Notes: generated by a model not told the origin, from the sequence alone. Shown: positions 25,145 to 34,651, counted from the stretch's first letter. The stretch: DNA of 64,000 nt from JAPPKS01 sp963667895 (GCA_965223985.1 OZ245030.1:1798001-1862000); one strand, 5' to 3'. Numbers and translations: made by a program.

Positions 25145-25990
25145 TTAGATAAGCCCTGTGAGTTTCTCACTTAACTCCCAGAGCTCCTTCTGTAATTGCT
25201 TGTCTTTACATTTGGCAGATATCGATTTCGGCTTCTTCTTATCAAAATACACCCCGGTAACTCCTTGAACCTCATCGGAACTCGCCAAATAGATGCTGGT
25301 TTGGGCAGCCTCCTCTGGGGAATGGGTAAACCTATTCATGATTTTATTCAGTAAAGGTTGATACCACTTCTCCGGCAACACATTCCAAATTTCTGTAGAG
25401 GCATGGCCCGGATGCAATGCGTTTGCCGTGACACGCGTGTCTTTCAAACGCTCGGCAAGTTCCATGGTGAAGAGAACAACCGCAAGCTTGGAAGTCGCAT
25501 ACGCTTTGAAACTCTTATACTTCGTTTTAAAATGTGGATCGTCAAAGTCGATTTTGCCCTGAACATAGGCATTGGACGCAACGTTCACAAGGCGGGCTTC
25601 GGACGCTTGTTTGAGTATCGGCAGTAGTAAAGTGGTGAGCAGAAATGGGCCCAAATAGTTAACTCCCATCGTCGCTTCAAATCCATCCGGGGTCTCTTTT
25701 CTTCTGGCGCTAAAGATTCCCGCATTGTTAATTAGCACATGCAATTGGCTATATTTCTGGGAAAATTGCTTGGCAAACTCACGAATGGAACCGAGTGATG
25801 CCAAATCAATCTGCATCATCTCAATTTTCACATTGTCACTTTCCTGTTTAATTGATTCGAACACAGGTCTAGCATCGTTTAGATCGATACAAGCCATGAC
25901 AATGGTTGCACCTTTTTTAGCGAGAGCTTTGGTAATCTCTCTCCCAATGCCACCGTCAGCTCCGGTAATCAGAACCGTTTTTCCGTGCAT
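25145..25990 (-). CDS. Short-chain dehydrogenase/reductase (retinol-dehydrogenase-like)
   Basis: A 281-residue cytoplasmic NAD(P)-dependent oxidoreductase. It shows TGADGGIG (9-16) for the dinucleotide, NNAG (87-90), the catalytic Ser 138 and the YATSK motif (Tyr 163, Lys 167). The overall length and the LHPGHASTEIW stretch fit the RDH11/WWOX-like classical SDRs acting on retinoid-, steroid- or lipid-like alcohols; the substrate here is unknown. It is inserted in the row of propeller genes on the same strand, with its own GAAGG ribosome site. Nothing links it to them functionally beyond position. Confidence 0.88.
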   Translation of the reverse strand: MHGKTVLITGADGGIGREITKALAKKGATIVMACIDLNDARPVFESIKQESDNVKIEMMQIDLASLGSIREFAKQFSQKYSQLHVLINNAGIFSARRKETPDGFEATMGVNYLGPFLLTTLLLPILKQASEARLVNVASNAYVQGKIDFDDPHFKTKYKSFKAYATSKLAVVLFTMELAERLKDTRVTANALHPGHASTEIWNVLPEKWYQPLLNKIMNRFTHSPEEAAQTSIYLASSDEVQGVTGVYFDKKKPKSISAKCKDKQLQKELWELSEKLTGLI

Positions 25991-26083
25991 CGTTTCGGTG
26001 CCTTCTGAAGTGAGTCAATAGGGAATTTCCTGTGCATCGAAATACAGAACTCATCAGAACTACGTTCTACAGACGACTGATTG

Positions 26084-27094
26084 TTAATCGTCGTGTACAG
26101 CCCGCTTGAGCCACCCCCATGTTAAAGAGTGCTTGTCAACGGGGAAGACGGAGAACGCGCCGATGAAATCGGGGTCAAACCAAGCAGGTGACCGAGTTCG
26201 TGTGCCAATCTGCAAGCGTCCCTGCTCTGCTTCGTCCGCCCCGGCAATAGCCAAGATGACGAAACTATCGCCGCCACCAGCGGTAACATAGGCAACCTTT
26301 TCTCCGTCCGGGGACCAAGTTGGCTCAAGTTCCTCCCAATGGTCACGAGGGGCGGCGAATGCATTCAGTTTTGCTGGGTTCACTCCGTCGGCGTCCATAA
26401 GGAATATATCGCCGGTTCCATCTCGATGAGATGTCCATAGAATTTTCTCGCCGTCCGGTGACCACTTGGGTTGCGTATCTAGAGCACGATGATTGGTAAG
26501 ATTTTGCAAGTTCTCACCATTCGCATCCATGACAAAGAGATCGCCTAGGGTCTTCCCCCGCTTAGACGAAAAGACAATTTTTCGCCCATCCGGCGACCAT
26601 GCCGGGTCGATGTCAATGACGGGGTCGTTTGTTAGATTTTCGATTATTTCACCCTCGGCTGTCATTACATAGATTTCAAAATTCTCGTCCCGATTGGATG
26701 TGAAAATGATTCGCTGGCTGCCAGGGTGCCACTGAGGCCAACTGTCCTCTGCAGGTTCTTCAGTGAGTTGTTTGAGATTCCGCCCATCGGCGTTCATCAC
26801 ATAAATGTCAATATTTCCCTTTACTTCGGTGTGAAACGCCAGCTTTCGACCATCGGGCGACCACGCCAGCCCTAGCGGCAACGGGTTTCCACTTATGTCT
26901 AGAATGACGCGTTGGTTCGCCCCATCGGGGTCTATCAACCAAATTGTGCCTCCCTCGCGCGGATCCGCGGAGACGGCTATAGTTGGTTTGTCGGGCGCCT
27001 TCTGCGCTCCCGCGTTCATCAGCAGAATGATGTTCGCCAAGAACAGCAGATTGACGCACACAATCCACATGAACATTTTTCGGATTTTTTGCAT
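26084..27094 (-). CDS. Secreted PD40 (TolB-like) beta-propeller, paralogue 7
   Basis: 336 residues, signal peptide ending near NAGAQ-KAP. PD40 blades LAWSPDG, QWHPGS, AWSPDG, KWSPDG and TWSPDG, the last after a longer loop (FAAPRDHWEELEP). The end reads RSPAWFDPDF...FSVFPVDKHSLTWGWLKRA, so the conserved tail is present with several substitutions. AGGGTG stands before the ATG. Separated from paralogue 6 by the SDR gene. Confidence 0.84.
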   Translation of the reverse strand: MQKIRKMFMWIVCVNLLFLANIILLMNAGAQKAPDKPTIAVSADPREGGTIWLIDPDGANQRVILDISGNPLPLGLAWSPDGRKLAFHTEVKGNIDIYVMNADGRNLKQLTEEPAEDSWPQWHPGSQRIIFTSNRDENFEIYVMTAEGEIIENLTNDPVIDIDPAWSPDGRKIVFSSKRGKTLGDLFVMDANGENLQNLTNHRALDTQPKWSPDGEKILWTSHRDGTGDIFLMDADGVNPAKLNAFAAPRDHWEELEPTWSPDGEKVAYVTAGGGDSFVILAIAGADEAEQGRLQIGTRTRSPAWFDPDFIGAFSVFPVDKHSLTWGWLKRAVHDD

Positions 27095-27207
27095 CTGTAC
27101 ACCCTATTTCGCTTGCGTTTGCAAAACGCACGGAAAGCTGCACCAATCCACCCAAGCCGCAGGGCAACGTTTCCGCCGCGCCCAATACGCTCTAGCACCA
27201 GCGGTTT

Positions 27208-28212
27208 TTAATTGTCTCGCTTCACCTGCTTAAGCCATCCCCAAGCTAATGGCCGCTTCTTGACTGGCGAAACGGAGAACTCCTGGACAAAGGCAGGATC
27301 GAACCAAGTTGGGGACCCGTGGATTACCCCGATGTCCGGCAACATAGGGTGTGCGACTAGCTCATCATCCTTGTCTACCTCGGCGATAAAGATGGGGCTA
27401 CGGCCGATGTAAACGACCTTTTTACTGTCCGGGGACCACGAAACTTCACGGTCGTCCCATTGCCCTATATCGTCTTTCCGAATCCCGGAAATCTGCTTTA
27501 CATTCTCTCCGTCAGGATTCATCACGAAGATATCACCGTTTCCATTTCTCTGGGAGGACCAGACAATCCACTGACCGTTCGGCGACCACTTCGGTTGGAT
27601 TTCCTTGCCGCGAGTATTCGTGAGATTCCGCGGATTATTTCCATTCGCTTCCATTACCCAGATGTCTCCAAGCGATTTTCCCCGCTTGGTAGCAAAGGCG
27701 ATTCGTCGACCGTCCGGTGACCATGTGGGTTGAGTATCTGGGGCAGGATCGTTTGTGAGGTTTTCCAGAACCTCCCCGCCTAGATTAACCACGTGGATTT
27801 CAAGGTTTCCATCCCTATCGGACGCGAAGGCGAGCCTTCGACCACCAGGGTGCCAGGTCGGCCAGCTATCTTCCCCTTCGTGGTTAGTAAGTTTTTTGAG
27901 ATTTTCTCCATCGCCGTTCATCACGTAGATATCAACGTTGCTCTCCACTTGGCTATGGAAGGCAATCTGGCTGCCATCCGGCGACCACTCCAACCCCCAG
28001 GACAAAGGAGCGCCTTCAATTTTCAGAATTGAGCGTGGATCTCCGCCATCGGGGTCAATAAACCAGATGGCATTATTGCCTCCCGAATCGCTGGATACTG
28101 CGATGGTTGGTCTGTCAGGCACCTGCGCTTGGATACCCACCACGAACATAACATGAACCAAGAACAGTATGCCGATATATACAGCCCACATCAATGCTTT
28201 TCGGGATTGCAT
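27208..28212 (-). CDS. Secreted PD40 (TolB-like) beta-propeller, paralogue 8
   Basis: 334 residues, signal peptide ending near GIQ-AQVP. PD40 blades LEWSPDG, TWHPGG, TWSPDG, KWSPNG and SWSPDS, then SPTWFDPAF and SPVKKRPLAWGWLKQ. Blade 5 lacks the Gly-rich strand of the others and has YIGRSPIFIAEV. GAGGTGAAAG precedes the ATG. It is the most upstream gene of the octet on this strand, so a common promoter would be expected before 28213; the 185-nt gap there shows none I can support. Confidence 0.84.
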   Translation of the reverse strand: MQSRKALMWAVYIGILFLVHVMFVVGIQAQVPDRPTIAVSSDSGGNNAIWFIDPDGGDPRSILKIEGAPLSWGLEWSPDGSQIAFHSQVESNVDIYVMNGDGENLKKLTNHEGEDSWPTWHPGGRRLAFASDRDGNLEIHVVNLGGEVLENLTNDPAPDTQPTWSPDGRRIAFATKRGKSLGDIWVMEANGNNPRNLTNTRGKEIQPKWSPNGQWIVWSSQRNGNGDIFVMNPDGENVKQISGIRKDDIGQWDDREVSWSPDSKKVVYIGRSPIFIAEVDKDDELVAHPMLPDIGVIHGSPTWFDPAFVQEFSVSPVKKRPLAWGWLKQVKRDN

Positions 28213-28397
28213 TTTCTTTCACCTCATCACGTTATTTTGAGAATTCGCAGTCACACAGCCTCAGCCTTGGGATTACCAACTAAGACAGTAGAGAAGAAGG
28301 AACAAGCAGTAAATCGGAACTTCAGTCCAATTCGCCAGCGCAAATATTGTCAGGTTTGAATCCCACACCGGCGTATCAATGCTCAAGCCCGGCTGCG

Positions 28398-28811
28398 CTA
28401 GCTAACTTCGTTCTCATCCAGTACACAACCGATTACCGCCGCCACCAACGGTTCGTCACCGACTACGACGATGTCGTGTTCGACATTCGCCGGCATGTAT
28501 GCAGAGCCGCCCGGTCCCACGACTTTTTTTTCATCTCCGACGGTAATCTCCGCCTGACCGGCGAAAACGTAATAGCACTGTTCCCAATTGGGATGGTGGT
28601 GACTGCCATGTGTCTTGCCCGGCGGCCATGTATGGATGGCAATCATCAAGCGTTTCGCCGAAAGTTGATTCAAATCTTGCCCATATAATTCATCAGGGCC
28701 GGCGATAATTACCGTATACCCCTCCTCTTCATGAGCAACGCCTGGCACTGTGTTATCGCCAAAACCCGTGAAGGTGCCTTTTGAATCTTCTGGAGTGCGA
28801 ATGTACTTCAT
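28398..28811 (-). CDS. Cupin-domain protein
   Basis: A 137-residue single-domain cupin. Motif 1 is HTWPPGKTHGSHHHPNWEQCYYVFAG-like: GKTHGSHHH-x(4)-EQ supplies three His and one Glu for a metal; motif 2 PANVEHDIVVVGDEP supplies the last His. It could be a dioxygenase, isomerase or simple sugar-binding cupin; the sequence does not decide. I start at ATG 28811 because AAGGAGGAAG lies 7 nt upstream; the longer frame would run past it. It lies between the propeller cluster and a TPR gene. Confidence 0.85.
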   Translation of the reverse strand: MKYIRTPEDSKGTFTGFGDNTVPGVAHEEEGYTVIIAGPDELYGQDLNQLSAKRLMIAIHTWPPGKTHGSHHHPNWEQCYYVFAGQAEITVGDEKKVVGPGGSAYMPANVEHDIVVVGDEPLVAAVIGCVLDENEVS

Positions 28812-28919
28812 GCTAATCTTCCTCCTTGTGAACGGCGCACGTATTACCGTCGCCATAACTAAAGAATTTTTGTGCGTAGAGATGGTTTAAACCGCAACTC
28901 AACGCCGGAGATATAGCGG

Positions 28920-30830
28920 TTATTCCTGGTTCTGTTCCTGCCGTGCCTTCTGAATCGCTTTGAGTCCATCCTGATAGGTTTGGTTTTCCGGTTGCAGGGT
29001 CAGCGCTTTCTGAATCGAACTCTCCGCCTTTGCATAATCGCTGTTGCAATAGTACAACCATGACAGGGTATTTAGATAACGTGCTGAATCGGGTTGAAGT
29101 TCGACAGCCTTCTTCGCGAGTTTTAGCGCCTTGTGGGGGTTGGTGTTGTAAGTACCGTATAGATGCGCCAACCGTTCGTAAGCAGCGTCAAAGGCAGGGT
29201 TCAAATCAATCGCACGCTGGTACGCCTGTGCGGACAAGTCAACCTGCTTCTGCCTAGCATAAGTCAGACCGAGGTAAAAATACGCCTCGAACATATCCGG
29301 TTGGAGCTTTACCGCGGCGTTCAGGCTGTTCAGTGCTGCATCTATTTGACCACTCTCCAGAGCGATGAGACCTAGCCTATAGTGGGGTTCGGCGAGATAC
29401 GGGTCGTGCTCGATTACTTCCTGATAATGTTCTACAGCCCGTTGAAAATTGCCCTGTTGAAAATAAACTCGCGCGAGACGTAAGCGAATTTGCAATCGAT
29501 TTGGTTCAAGGGATAGGAGCTTTTCATAAGCCGTTTGAGCTTCTTGAAATCGGGCAAGTTCAATGGCAATACTACCAATATTCAACAATGTCTGTGGGCT
29601 ATCCGGTTTCAACTCAGCCGCCTTGCGATAGGCAAAAATCGCCTTTTCATAGTCTTCTCGGCGGTCAGAGGCTTGTCCCTTTTTTAGCCAAACGAGTCCC
29701 AACCCACTGTGTGCTGAAGCCATATCGGGTTTCAACTCGGCCGCACGCTGCTGCGCCTCAAGTGCCTCTTCCAGTCGGCCTTGAGTAGCATAGATATAAC
29801 CCAGTCCATTATGTACCGCTGCTACATTTGGATCGTGCCAAAGTGCTTGTTTGAACTGCTGCAGCGCCTCCTCGAGTTTTTTCTCGTGGATGTATTTCCA
29901 CCCCAGATTGGACAAGGCGGCGGCTTTTTCTGTACCTTGGGATGCACGCAGTACAGCGAGTTCGTCTACCTGATCGTCCCGAATTTGCCGGAACTTTTCC
30001 ATCTCCTTTTCTGCTTCCGCTTTTTTGCCTTGCTTGAAATGTAGCAGCGCGAGCCGGTAGTATGCGCTAGTCATTTGAGGGTCAAGTCGAATTGTCTCAT
30101 GAAACGCACGCTCTGCTTGATCGTCCTCCTTCTTCCGAATGTGGACGAGTCCAAGTCGGAAATGCGCCTCGGCAAGAGAAGGTTCCAGACGAATTGACTG
30201 TCGGTAGTATGCGGCTGCCTGATCGACCCGACCATACTCGAAAGCGACACGACCTAGAAAGTAACTCACGCCGCCTGGTGTTAGCGGATTCATATGATAC
30301 GCTTGCTGGACAACTGAGGACGGTGCAATTCGGTAACGTGGGGATTTCGACGTTGCCATCAGGGAAAATGCCTTTTTCCATGCGGCTTCCGCTTGATCGT
30401 AGTCGTGCTGCCGAAACCAAGCCATTCCCAACTGTGCGTAGGCCTGAGCCCAATCAGGAAAGTAGCGGATTGCTCCCTCGAATACGGTTATGGCTTTTTC
30501 GTAATCGTGCTGCCGCAAGTAGGTTCCACCCAAGCAGTAGTAAGCGGCGGTGTCATTGGCATCTAACCGGAGCGCACCTTCGAAAGTTTCTGCTGCTTCG
30601 TCCATCGCACCAAGTGACACATACGCCAGACCGAGGTTCAGATGCGCATCAACGGATGTTGGATTCGCATCAAGGACTTTTTGATACGGGGCGATTGCCT
30701 CGTCCAAACTAGATGCTGTATCACCTTGGGCTTGTACGATCACGTATAGATTAAGAAAGACAACTGATACACAAGCCATGATGCTACAATGGATAGGTAT
30801 TCTAAAGGGGAAGCGAATATTCAAGCCCAT
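28920..30830 (-). CDS. Large secreted TPR protein
   Basis: A 636-residue protein with an N-terminal hydrophobic signal (about residues 16-34, ending VQAQG) followed by about 16 TPR units from residue 45 to the end. Many match the consensus well (AHLNLGLAYVSLGAMDEA, AYYCLGGTYLRQHDYEKA). One unit, around residues 150-200, is longer and carries a poorly matching insert (RYRIAPSSVVQQAYHMNP). It is probably a periplasmic or outer-membrane-associated scaffold. GGAGGTGAGGG precedes the ATG. TPR proteins flank the propeller octet on both sides, which may point to one assembly. Confidence 0.85.
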   Translation of the reverse strand: MGLNIRFPFRIPIHCSIMACVSVVFLNLYVIVQAQGDTASSLDEAIAPYQKVLDANPTSVDAHLNLGLAYVSLGAMDEAAETFEGALRLDANDTAAYYCLGGTYLRQHDYEKAITVFEGAIRYFPDWAQAYAQLGMAWFRQHDYDQAEAAWKKAFSLMATSKSPRYRIAPSSVVQQAYHMNPLTPGGVSYFLGRVAFEYGRVDQAAAYYRQSIRLEPSLAEAHFRLGLVHIRKKEDDQAERAFHETIRLDPQMTSAYYRLALLHFKQGKKAEAEKEMEKFRQIRDDQVDELAVLRASQGTEKAAALSNLGWKYIHEKKLEEALQQFKQALWHDPNVAAVHNGLGYIYATQGRLEEALEAQQRAAELKPDMASAHSGLGLVWLKKGQASDRREDYEKAIFAYRKAAELKPDSPQTLLNIGSIAIELARFQEAQTAYEKLLSLEPNRLQIRLRLARVYFQQGNFQRAVEHYQEVIEHDPYLAEPHYRLGLIALESGQIDAALNSLNAAVKLQPDMFEAYFYLGLTYARQKQVDLSAQAYQRAIDLNPAFDAAYERLAHLYGTYNTNPHKALKLAKKAVELQPDSARYLNTLSWLYYCNSDYAKAESSIQKALTLQPENQTYQDGLKAIQKARQEQNQE

Positions 30831-30979
30831 CCCTCACCTCCGCACTTGAACGCGGTCCCGTTCACATATCCCAAAAGAGGAAATGAACATCCCTGCGAAT
30901 TCATTTACTCTTGAACACGTCGCCCAATCCATTTATTAATCCGTAGTGCATCTTCACCGAGGCAACACACGATTGGAAT

Positions 30980-31828
30980 CTACGCATTGCCGGTTGACAC
31001 GGCACCTTGTCTATGAAATTCTTTAGGTTTCCACATAATAGGATAACCCGGCGGCCAGCCCTCGCCGCCCAAAGTCTCTTTGAATTCATCAGTCATCCCG
31101 CAGAGCCAGTAAAACATCTCGGCAGTGTCATACCAACCACGGAACTGTTGCCGAAAGTTGGGACCATCTACATTGTATATGGGACTATGATCGTGTCCGA
31201 AGTCAAAATCCGGTTCGATGATCCAATCCCGCTGCGGCGGCACCGTTCGCCAATAGCAGTATTTCAGCATATTACGAATACCGCGCGCGGTGGACACCGA
31301 GCGACGATGCCATATCGAATAGACGGTGAGGAAAATCGATCCTGCGGGCGCGGCGGTTTTGACTCCACCTCGAATTCCCCCGTAGTGCGACATCCAACTT
31401 TGCAAGCAAAAGAAAAAATGGGAACCCGGCACCACTTCCGTGGGTCCCATCTCTACTGGTGCATCCTGCGGGTAATAGAAAACCTGCAAATGATTTAGCT
31501 CAGGAGCATAACGCGAGCCGCCATCGCGGTGCCAATTCTGATCTGGAGCGGGGCATTCGATACGATGGTTGGCAATCCCTTTGGGAAGCGCAAAGTTCCT
31601 GCCCAGCAATGACCGTACTGCACCCGCTGCCTGGGGATTGAGCAGCACCTCCTCAACAAACCATTCCTCTTGCAGAAGGGGGCCTTGTCCATGTGTTTCA
31701 ATGAATTCAGAGGTTCTCCGGTTAATCTCATCTGGAACGACACCCTTCAACATTACAAAGCCGTTTTTGCAGAACTCCAGAACCTGTGTGTCGGTCAAGG
31801 TGGGTTCACTTTCGTTCGTATTTTTCAA
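30980..31828 (-). CDS. Phytanoyl-CoA dioxygenase (PhyH) family protein, copy 1
   Basis: A 282-residue Fe(II)/2-oxoglutarate oxygenase. The metal triad is visible: His 100 and Asp 102 in NWHRDGG and His 174 in SIWHRR, with Arg 185 (GIRN) as the likely 2-oxoglutarate anchor. The EMGPTEVVPGSH segment is typical of the family. The substrate is unknown; such enzymes hydroxylate lipids, amino acids or natural products. The start is TTG at 31828, with GGAGGTGA ahead. It is clearly related to the gene at 62441 and to the partial one at 63845, for example in the shared opening LTD-Q---EFCK-G. Confidence 0.87.
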   Translation of the reverse strand: MKNTNESEPTLTDTQVLEFCKNGFVMLKGVVPDEINRRTSEFIETHGQGPLLQEEWFVEEVLLNPQAAGAVRSLLGRNFALPKGIANHRIECPAPDQNWHRDGGSRYAPELNHLQVFYYPQDAPVEMGPTEVVPGSHFFFCLQSWMSHYGGIRGGVKTAAPAGSIFLTVYSIWHRRSVSTARGIRNMLKYCYWRTVPPQRDWIIEPDFDFGHDHSPIYNVDGPNFRQQFRGWYDTAEMFYWLCGMTDEFKETLGGEGWPPGYPIMWKPKEFHRQGAVSTGNA

Positions 31829-32402
31829 GGTAAGTCACCTCCACGATGGTCACAGATACTTGAACCGTAAAATTGCTGTGTCCATCAATATTTCAGTAAG
31901 TTAGGATATTGCGCCACGAATCAAGAATTAATGAAACTCGGATCTGAGAAACTTCTCAAGTGGTACAAAAAGGTTTCCAAGGATTTAAGATACAGTCAGA
32001 GTTCTGATTCGAAGATTGGGAAAGACCCAAATCCCAATGCACCTCGTTCTCTTAAGAATGCTATATGCATCGAAAATGTCACCATCGCACAACATTTTAC
32101 ACGAATTTTCGGTTTTTGTCAAGATCGGCAAGCCACCTACAATAAAATTCAGTACCTTTATAAATTACCAGGAACATCCGTTCCTAATACAGTGCCCGAC
32201 CCAAATATTGTGGAGCATTGCGAGACTGAATTTCTATTGCATAAGGGAGTCTTTCCGCGTATAATATCTTGCCTTAACTTAATGATGGCATCTTTATAGA
32301 GCAAAGCCGGTCAACAAACTAACTCGCCACAAATCATATCACACATTTTCTTTCCTTCGCAAATGCCAGCAAATCATCTCAGTTGGATCACAAAATCTGA
32401 TA
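31829..32402. other. Non-coding gap with no recognised feature
   Basis: The region separates the minus-strand PhyH gene from the plus-strand FG-GAP gene. A 122-codon open frame (31931-32299) lacks a ribosome site and looks accidental. I see no RNA, promoter of good quality or repeat until the palindromic element at 32403. Confidence 0.4.
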
Positions 32403-32480
32403 GATCAAGCGAACGAATAGTGAGTGCGATAGTCTTCTTGCCGGTTAGGACTATCGCCTTCGCTATTCGCTCAGTTGATT
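32403..32480. repeat. Palindromic intergenic repeat abutting a start codon
   Basis: Left arm GATCAAGCGAACGAATAGTG-AGTGCGATAGTC, short loop, right arm GACTATCGCCTTCGCTATTC-GCTCAGTTGATT: near-perfect inverted repeats of about 32 nt. The element ends 5 nt before the ATG at 32486, so it forms the leader of the FG-GAP gene and would fold over its ribosome site. Confidence 0.8.
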
Positions 32481-32485
32481 CCTCC

Positions 32486-34150
32486 ATGTTCTTATTCACA
32501 ATCTATTGTCTAGTGTTGTTTCCGGTCAGCACAATTGCTGTTACGGACGCTACCGTTCAATTCGTCGATGTTACTCAATCTGCGGGCATCCATTTTGCTC
32601 ATGTTGATGGGCGCAGTGGGCAGAAATTTTTCATGGAAACCCTTGGATCCGGTGCCGCATTCTTCGATTACGACAACGACGGCGATCCAGATTTGTACTT
32701 CGTCAACGGTGCGCCCTTGCCGGGTTATCAGGGCACAGAAGTTCCTACCAATCGGCTTTACCGAAACAACGGGGATGGGACATTCATTGATGTCACCGAA
32801 ATAGCAGGAGTGGGTGACACCGATTACGGGCACGGCTGCGCAGTCGGTGATTACAATGATGATGGCTATCCCGATCTCTATGTTACAAACTATGGAGCCA
32901 ATGTGCTCTATCGAAACAACGGCGATGGGACGTTTACCGATGTGACAGAGGACGCCGGCGTTGGGGAACCAATGTGGAGCAGTAGTTGTGCGTTTGCCGA
33001 TTATGATCGAGATGGGGACCTCGATCTCTATGTGGTCAATTACATTGAGTTCAGTCTTGAGGACAACCCCTGGTGTGGTCGAAAGGATAAGGGCATCAGG
33101 GGCTACTGCGAACCAAATAACTTTCCGGGACTACCGGATACACTCTATCAGAATAATGGAGATGCGACCTTCACCGATGTGACCCGGCAATCTGGGATTT
33201 ACAATCCAAATGGGAAAGGCTTGGGTGTGGTGTGGGGTGACTACGACAACGATGGGTATCCGGACATCTACATCGCCAATGACTCAACCGAAAATTTCTT
33301 GTTTAGGAACAAAGGGGATGGCACATTTGAAGAAGTGGGGTTTTTCACCGGTGTTGCGTTTAGCGAAACCGGTGTGGCAGAGAATGGCATGGGCACGGCA
33401 TTTGGCGACTGGGACAATGATGGATGGCTGGATTTGATAGTGACAAACTACGCAGACCAGGCAAACACGCTCTATCATAATGACCAGGCTAGCTTTTTTA
33501 CCGACGTCTCGACTGCGGCCAAAACGGCGATTGTTAGCTATCCTTATCTCGGTTGGGCGACAGAATTTATCGATCACGACAACGATGGCTACCTAGACCT
33601 GTTTGTCGCTAACGGGCACCTCCACGATAATCTTGAAGAGATGGGAAGAGATGGTACCTATGCGCAGCGAAACTTCCTTTTCCGAAATAATCGCGATGGT
33701 GCTTTCACGGAAATCTCCAATCAACTAGGTCCAGGGATGCGCCTTGCAGATGTGAGTCGTGGAACAGCGTTTGCGGATTATGATTTAGATGGGGACATCG
33801 ATATTCTGGTGACCAATTCCAACAGTCCGCCTCGCCTGTTGCGCAATGATGGGGGAAACAAGAACAATTGGTTGGCTGTTAAGTTAATTGGGACAAAGGG
33901 AGTGACAAATGCAATTGGTGCGCGTGTGACTGTCAACATAGGTGAATTTTCCCAAATGAAAGAGGTCCGGAGTGGTTCCGGTTATTTGTCGCAAAACGAA
34001 CTCAAACTCCTGTTTGGACTCGGTAAGTTCACCACTGTCACACACATAGAGATTCAATGGCCAGGCGGGGGAAAGCAACACGTTAAAAATATCGACGCTA
34101 ACCAGTGCATCGTTGTTACGGAAGGCGGCGGTTGGAGGCGGAAAAGATAA
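32486..34150 (+). CDS. FG-GAP/VCBS repeat protein with ASPIC/UnbV domain (CRTAC1 family)
   Basis: 554 residues from ATG 32486; the open frame continues upstream but only through the palindromic repeat. A signal peptide (residues 1-18) leads to a seven-bladed integrin-like propeller built from FG-GAP repeats with Ca2+ loops such as DYDNDGDPD, DYNDDGYPD, DYDRDGDLD, DYDNDGYPD, DWDNDGWLD and DHDNDGYLD. The last 80 residues are an ASPIC/UnbV domain (NWLAVKLIGTKG...IGARV...EVRSGSGYLSQN...LLFGLG). It is extracellular or outer-membrane associated; the function is binding rather than catalysis as far as known. The repeat directly upstream replaces a normal ribosome site. Confidence 0.88.
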   Translation: MFLFTIYCLVLFPVSTIAVTDATVQFVDVTQSAGIHFAHVDGRSGQKFFMETLGSGAAFFDYDNDGDPDLYFVNGAPLPGYQGTEVPTNRLYRNNGDGTFIDVTEIAGVGDTDYGHGCAVGDYNDDGYPDLYVTNYGANVLYRNNGDGTFTDVTEDAGVGEPMWSSSCAFADYDRDGDLDLYVVNYIEFSLEDNPWCGRKDKGIRGYCEPNNFPGLPDTLYQNNGDATFTDVTRQSGIYNPNGKGLGVVWGDYDNDGYPDIYIANDSTENFLFRNKGDGTFEEVGFFTGVAFSETGVAENGMGTAFGDWDNDGWLDLIVTNYADQANTLYHNDQASFFTDVSTAAKTAIVSYPYLGWATEFIDHDNDGYLDLFVANGHLHDNLEEMGRDGTYAQRNFLFRNNRDGAFTEISNQLGPGMRLADVSRGTAFADYDLDGDIDILVTNSNSPPRLLRNDGGNKNNWLAVKLIGTKGVTNAIGARVTVNIGEFSQMKEVRSGSGYLSQNELKLLFGLGKFTTVTHIEIQWPGGGKQHVKNIDANQCIVVTEGGGWRRKR

Positions 34151-34330
34151 CGCATAGCTCGATTTTCAACTATCTCATACACTTCGGCTCTACATGGCTG
34201 ACTGTGAGATGCAGACATGGCACCTCTACCATCAGTAAAAGACTCGACTACGCAAGTCAAACCACAAATTATGACTGGCTCTAGAACGCAGGCGGCTGTG
34301 AGTCATATTACGAATGGTTCTGAACTTTTT

Positions 34331-34651
34331 TCATTCCGGCACATCAATTTCTAGACTCAACAGAAGGAACGAATACGACTTCCCATGAGTATCGAGAGCC
34401 AATGATTTGGTTACTCCACCGCCCAAGCAATTTTCGAGCACAAAATTCAGGGCGGAAACGTTCGGTGCTTCGTACCGCACAATCTCGCCATGGCAAATGT
34501 TCCGGAACAATGCTCGAACCCGTTCCACGGTGACCTCGCGACACACCAGGTCGTAATCTTCTTCCCGGTAGGGGATGACAGACAGATTCACGGCATCCCC
34601 CTTATCTCCCGATCGACTATGCGCTATTTCACGGAGTTGAATTCTTGTCAT
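34331..34651 (-). CDS. AtuA-like C-terminal-domain protein
   Basis: A 106-residue protein consisting of the domain found at the C-terminus of AtuA/DUF1446 proteins (acyclic-terpene utilisation): LREIAHSRSGDKGDAVNLSV at the start is the hallmark, followed by ERVRALF and LNFVLENCLGGGVTKSL. In many genomes it is a separate gene beside a DUF1446 protein; here no such partner is visible within the window. Function unknown, cytoplasmic. The start is ATG 34651. Confidence 0.78.
   Translation of the reverse strand: MTRIQLREIAHSRSGDKGDAVNLSVIPYREEDYDLVCREVTVERVRALFRNICHGEIVRYEAPNVSALNFVLENCLGGGVTKSLALDTHGKSYSFLLLSLEIDVPE

Noticed and set aside
18631..28212. Propellers as true TolB of the Tol-Pal system
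   Set aside because: There are eight paralogues, no pal/tolA/tolQR genes nearby, and they lack the separate N-terminal TolB domain.
28330..28390. tRNA-like T-loop (GGTTTGAATCCC) at about 28358
   Set aside because: The flanking 5-bp stem does not pair, and no acceptor, D or anticodon arm is present.
31931..32299. 122-codon open frame on the plus strand
   Set aside because: No ribosome site, no family resemblance and an unproteinlike mix; lies in a divergent gap.
32363..32485. Upstream extension of the FG-GAP gene
   Set aside because: The extra codons translate the palindromic repeat; the ATG at 32486 starts a good signal peptide.
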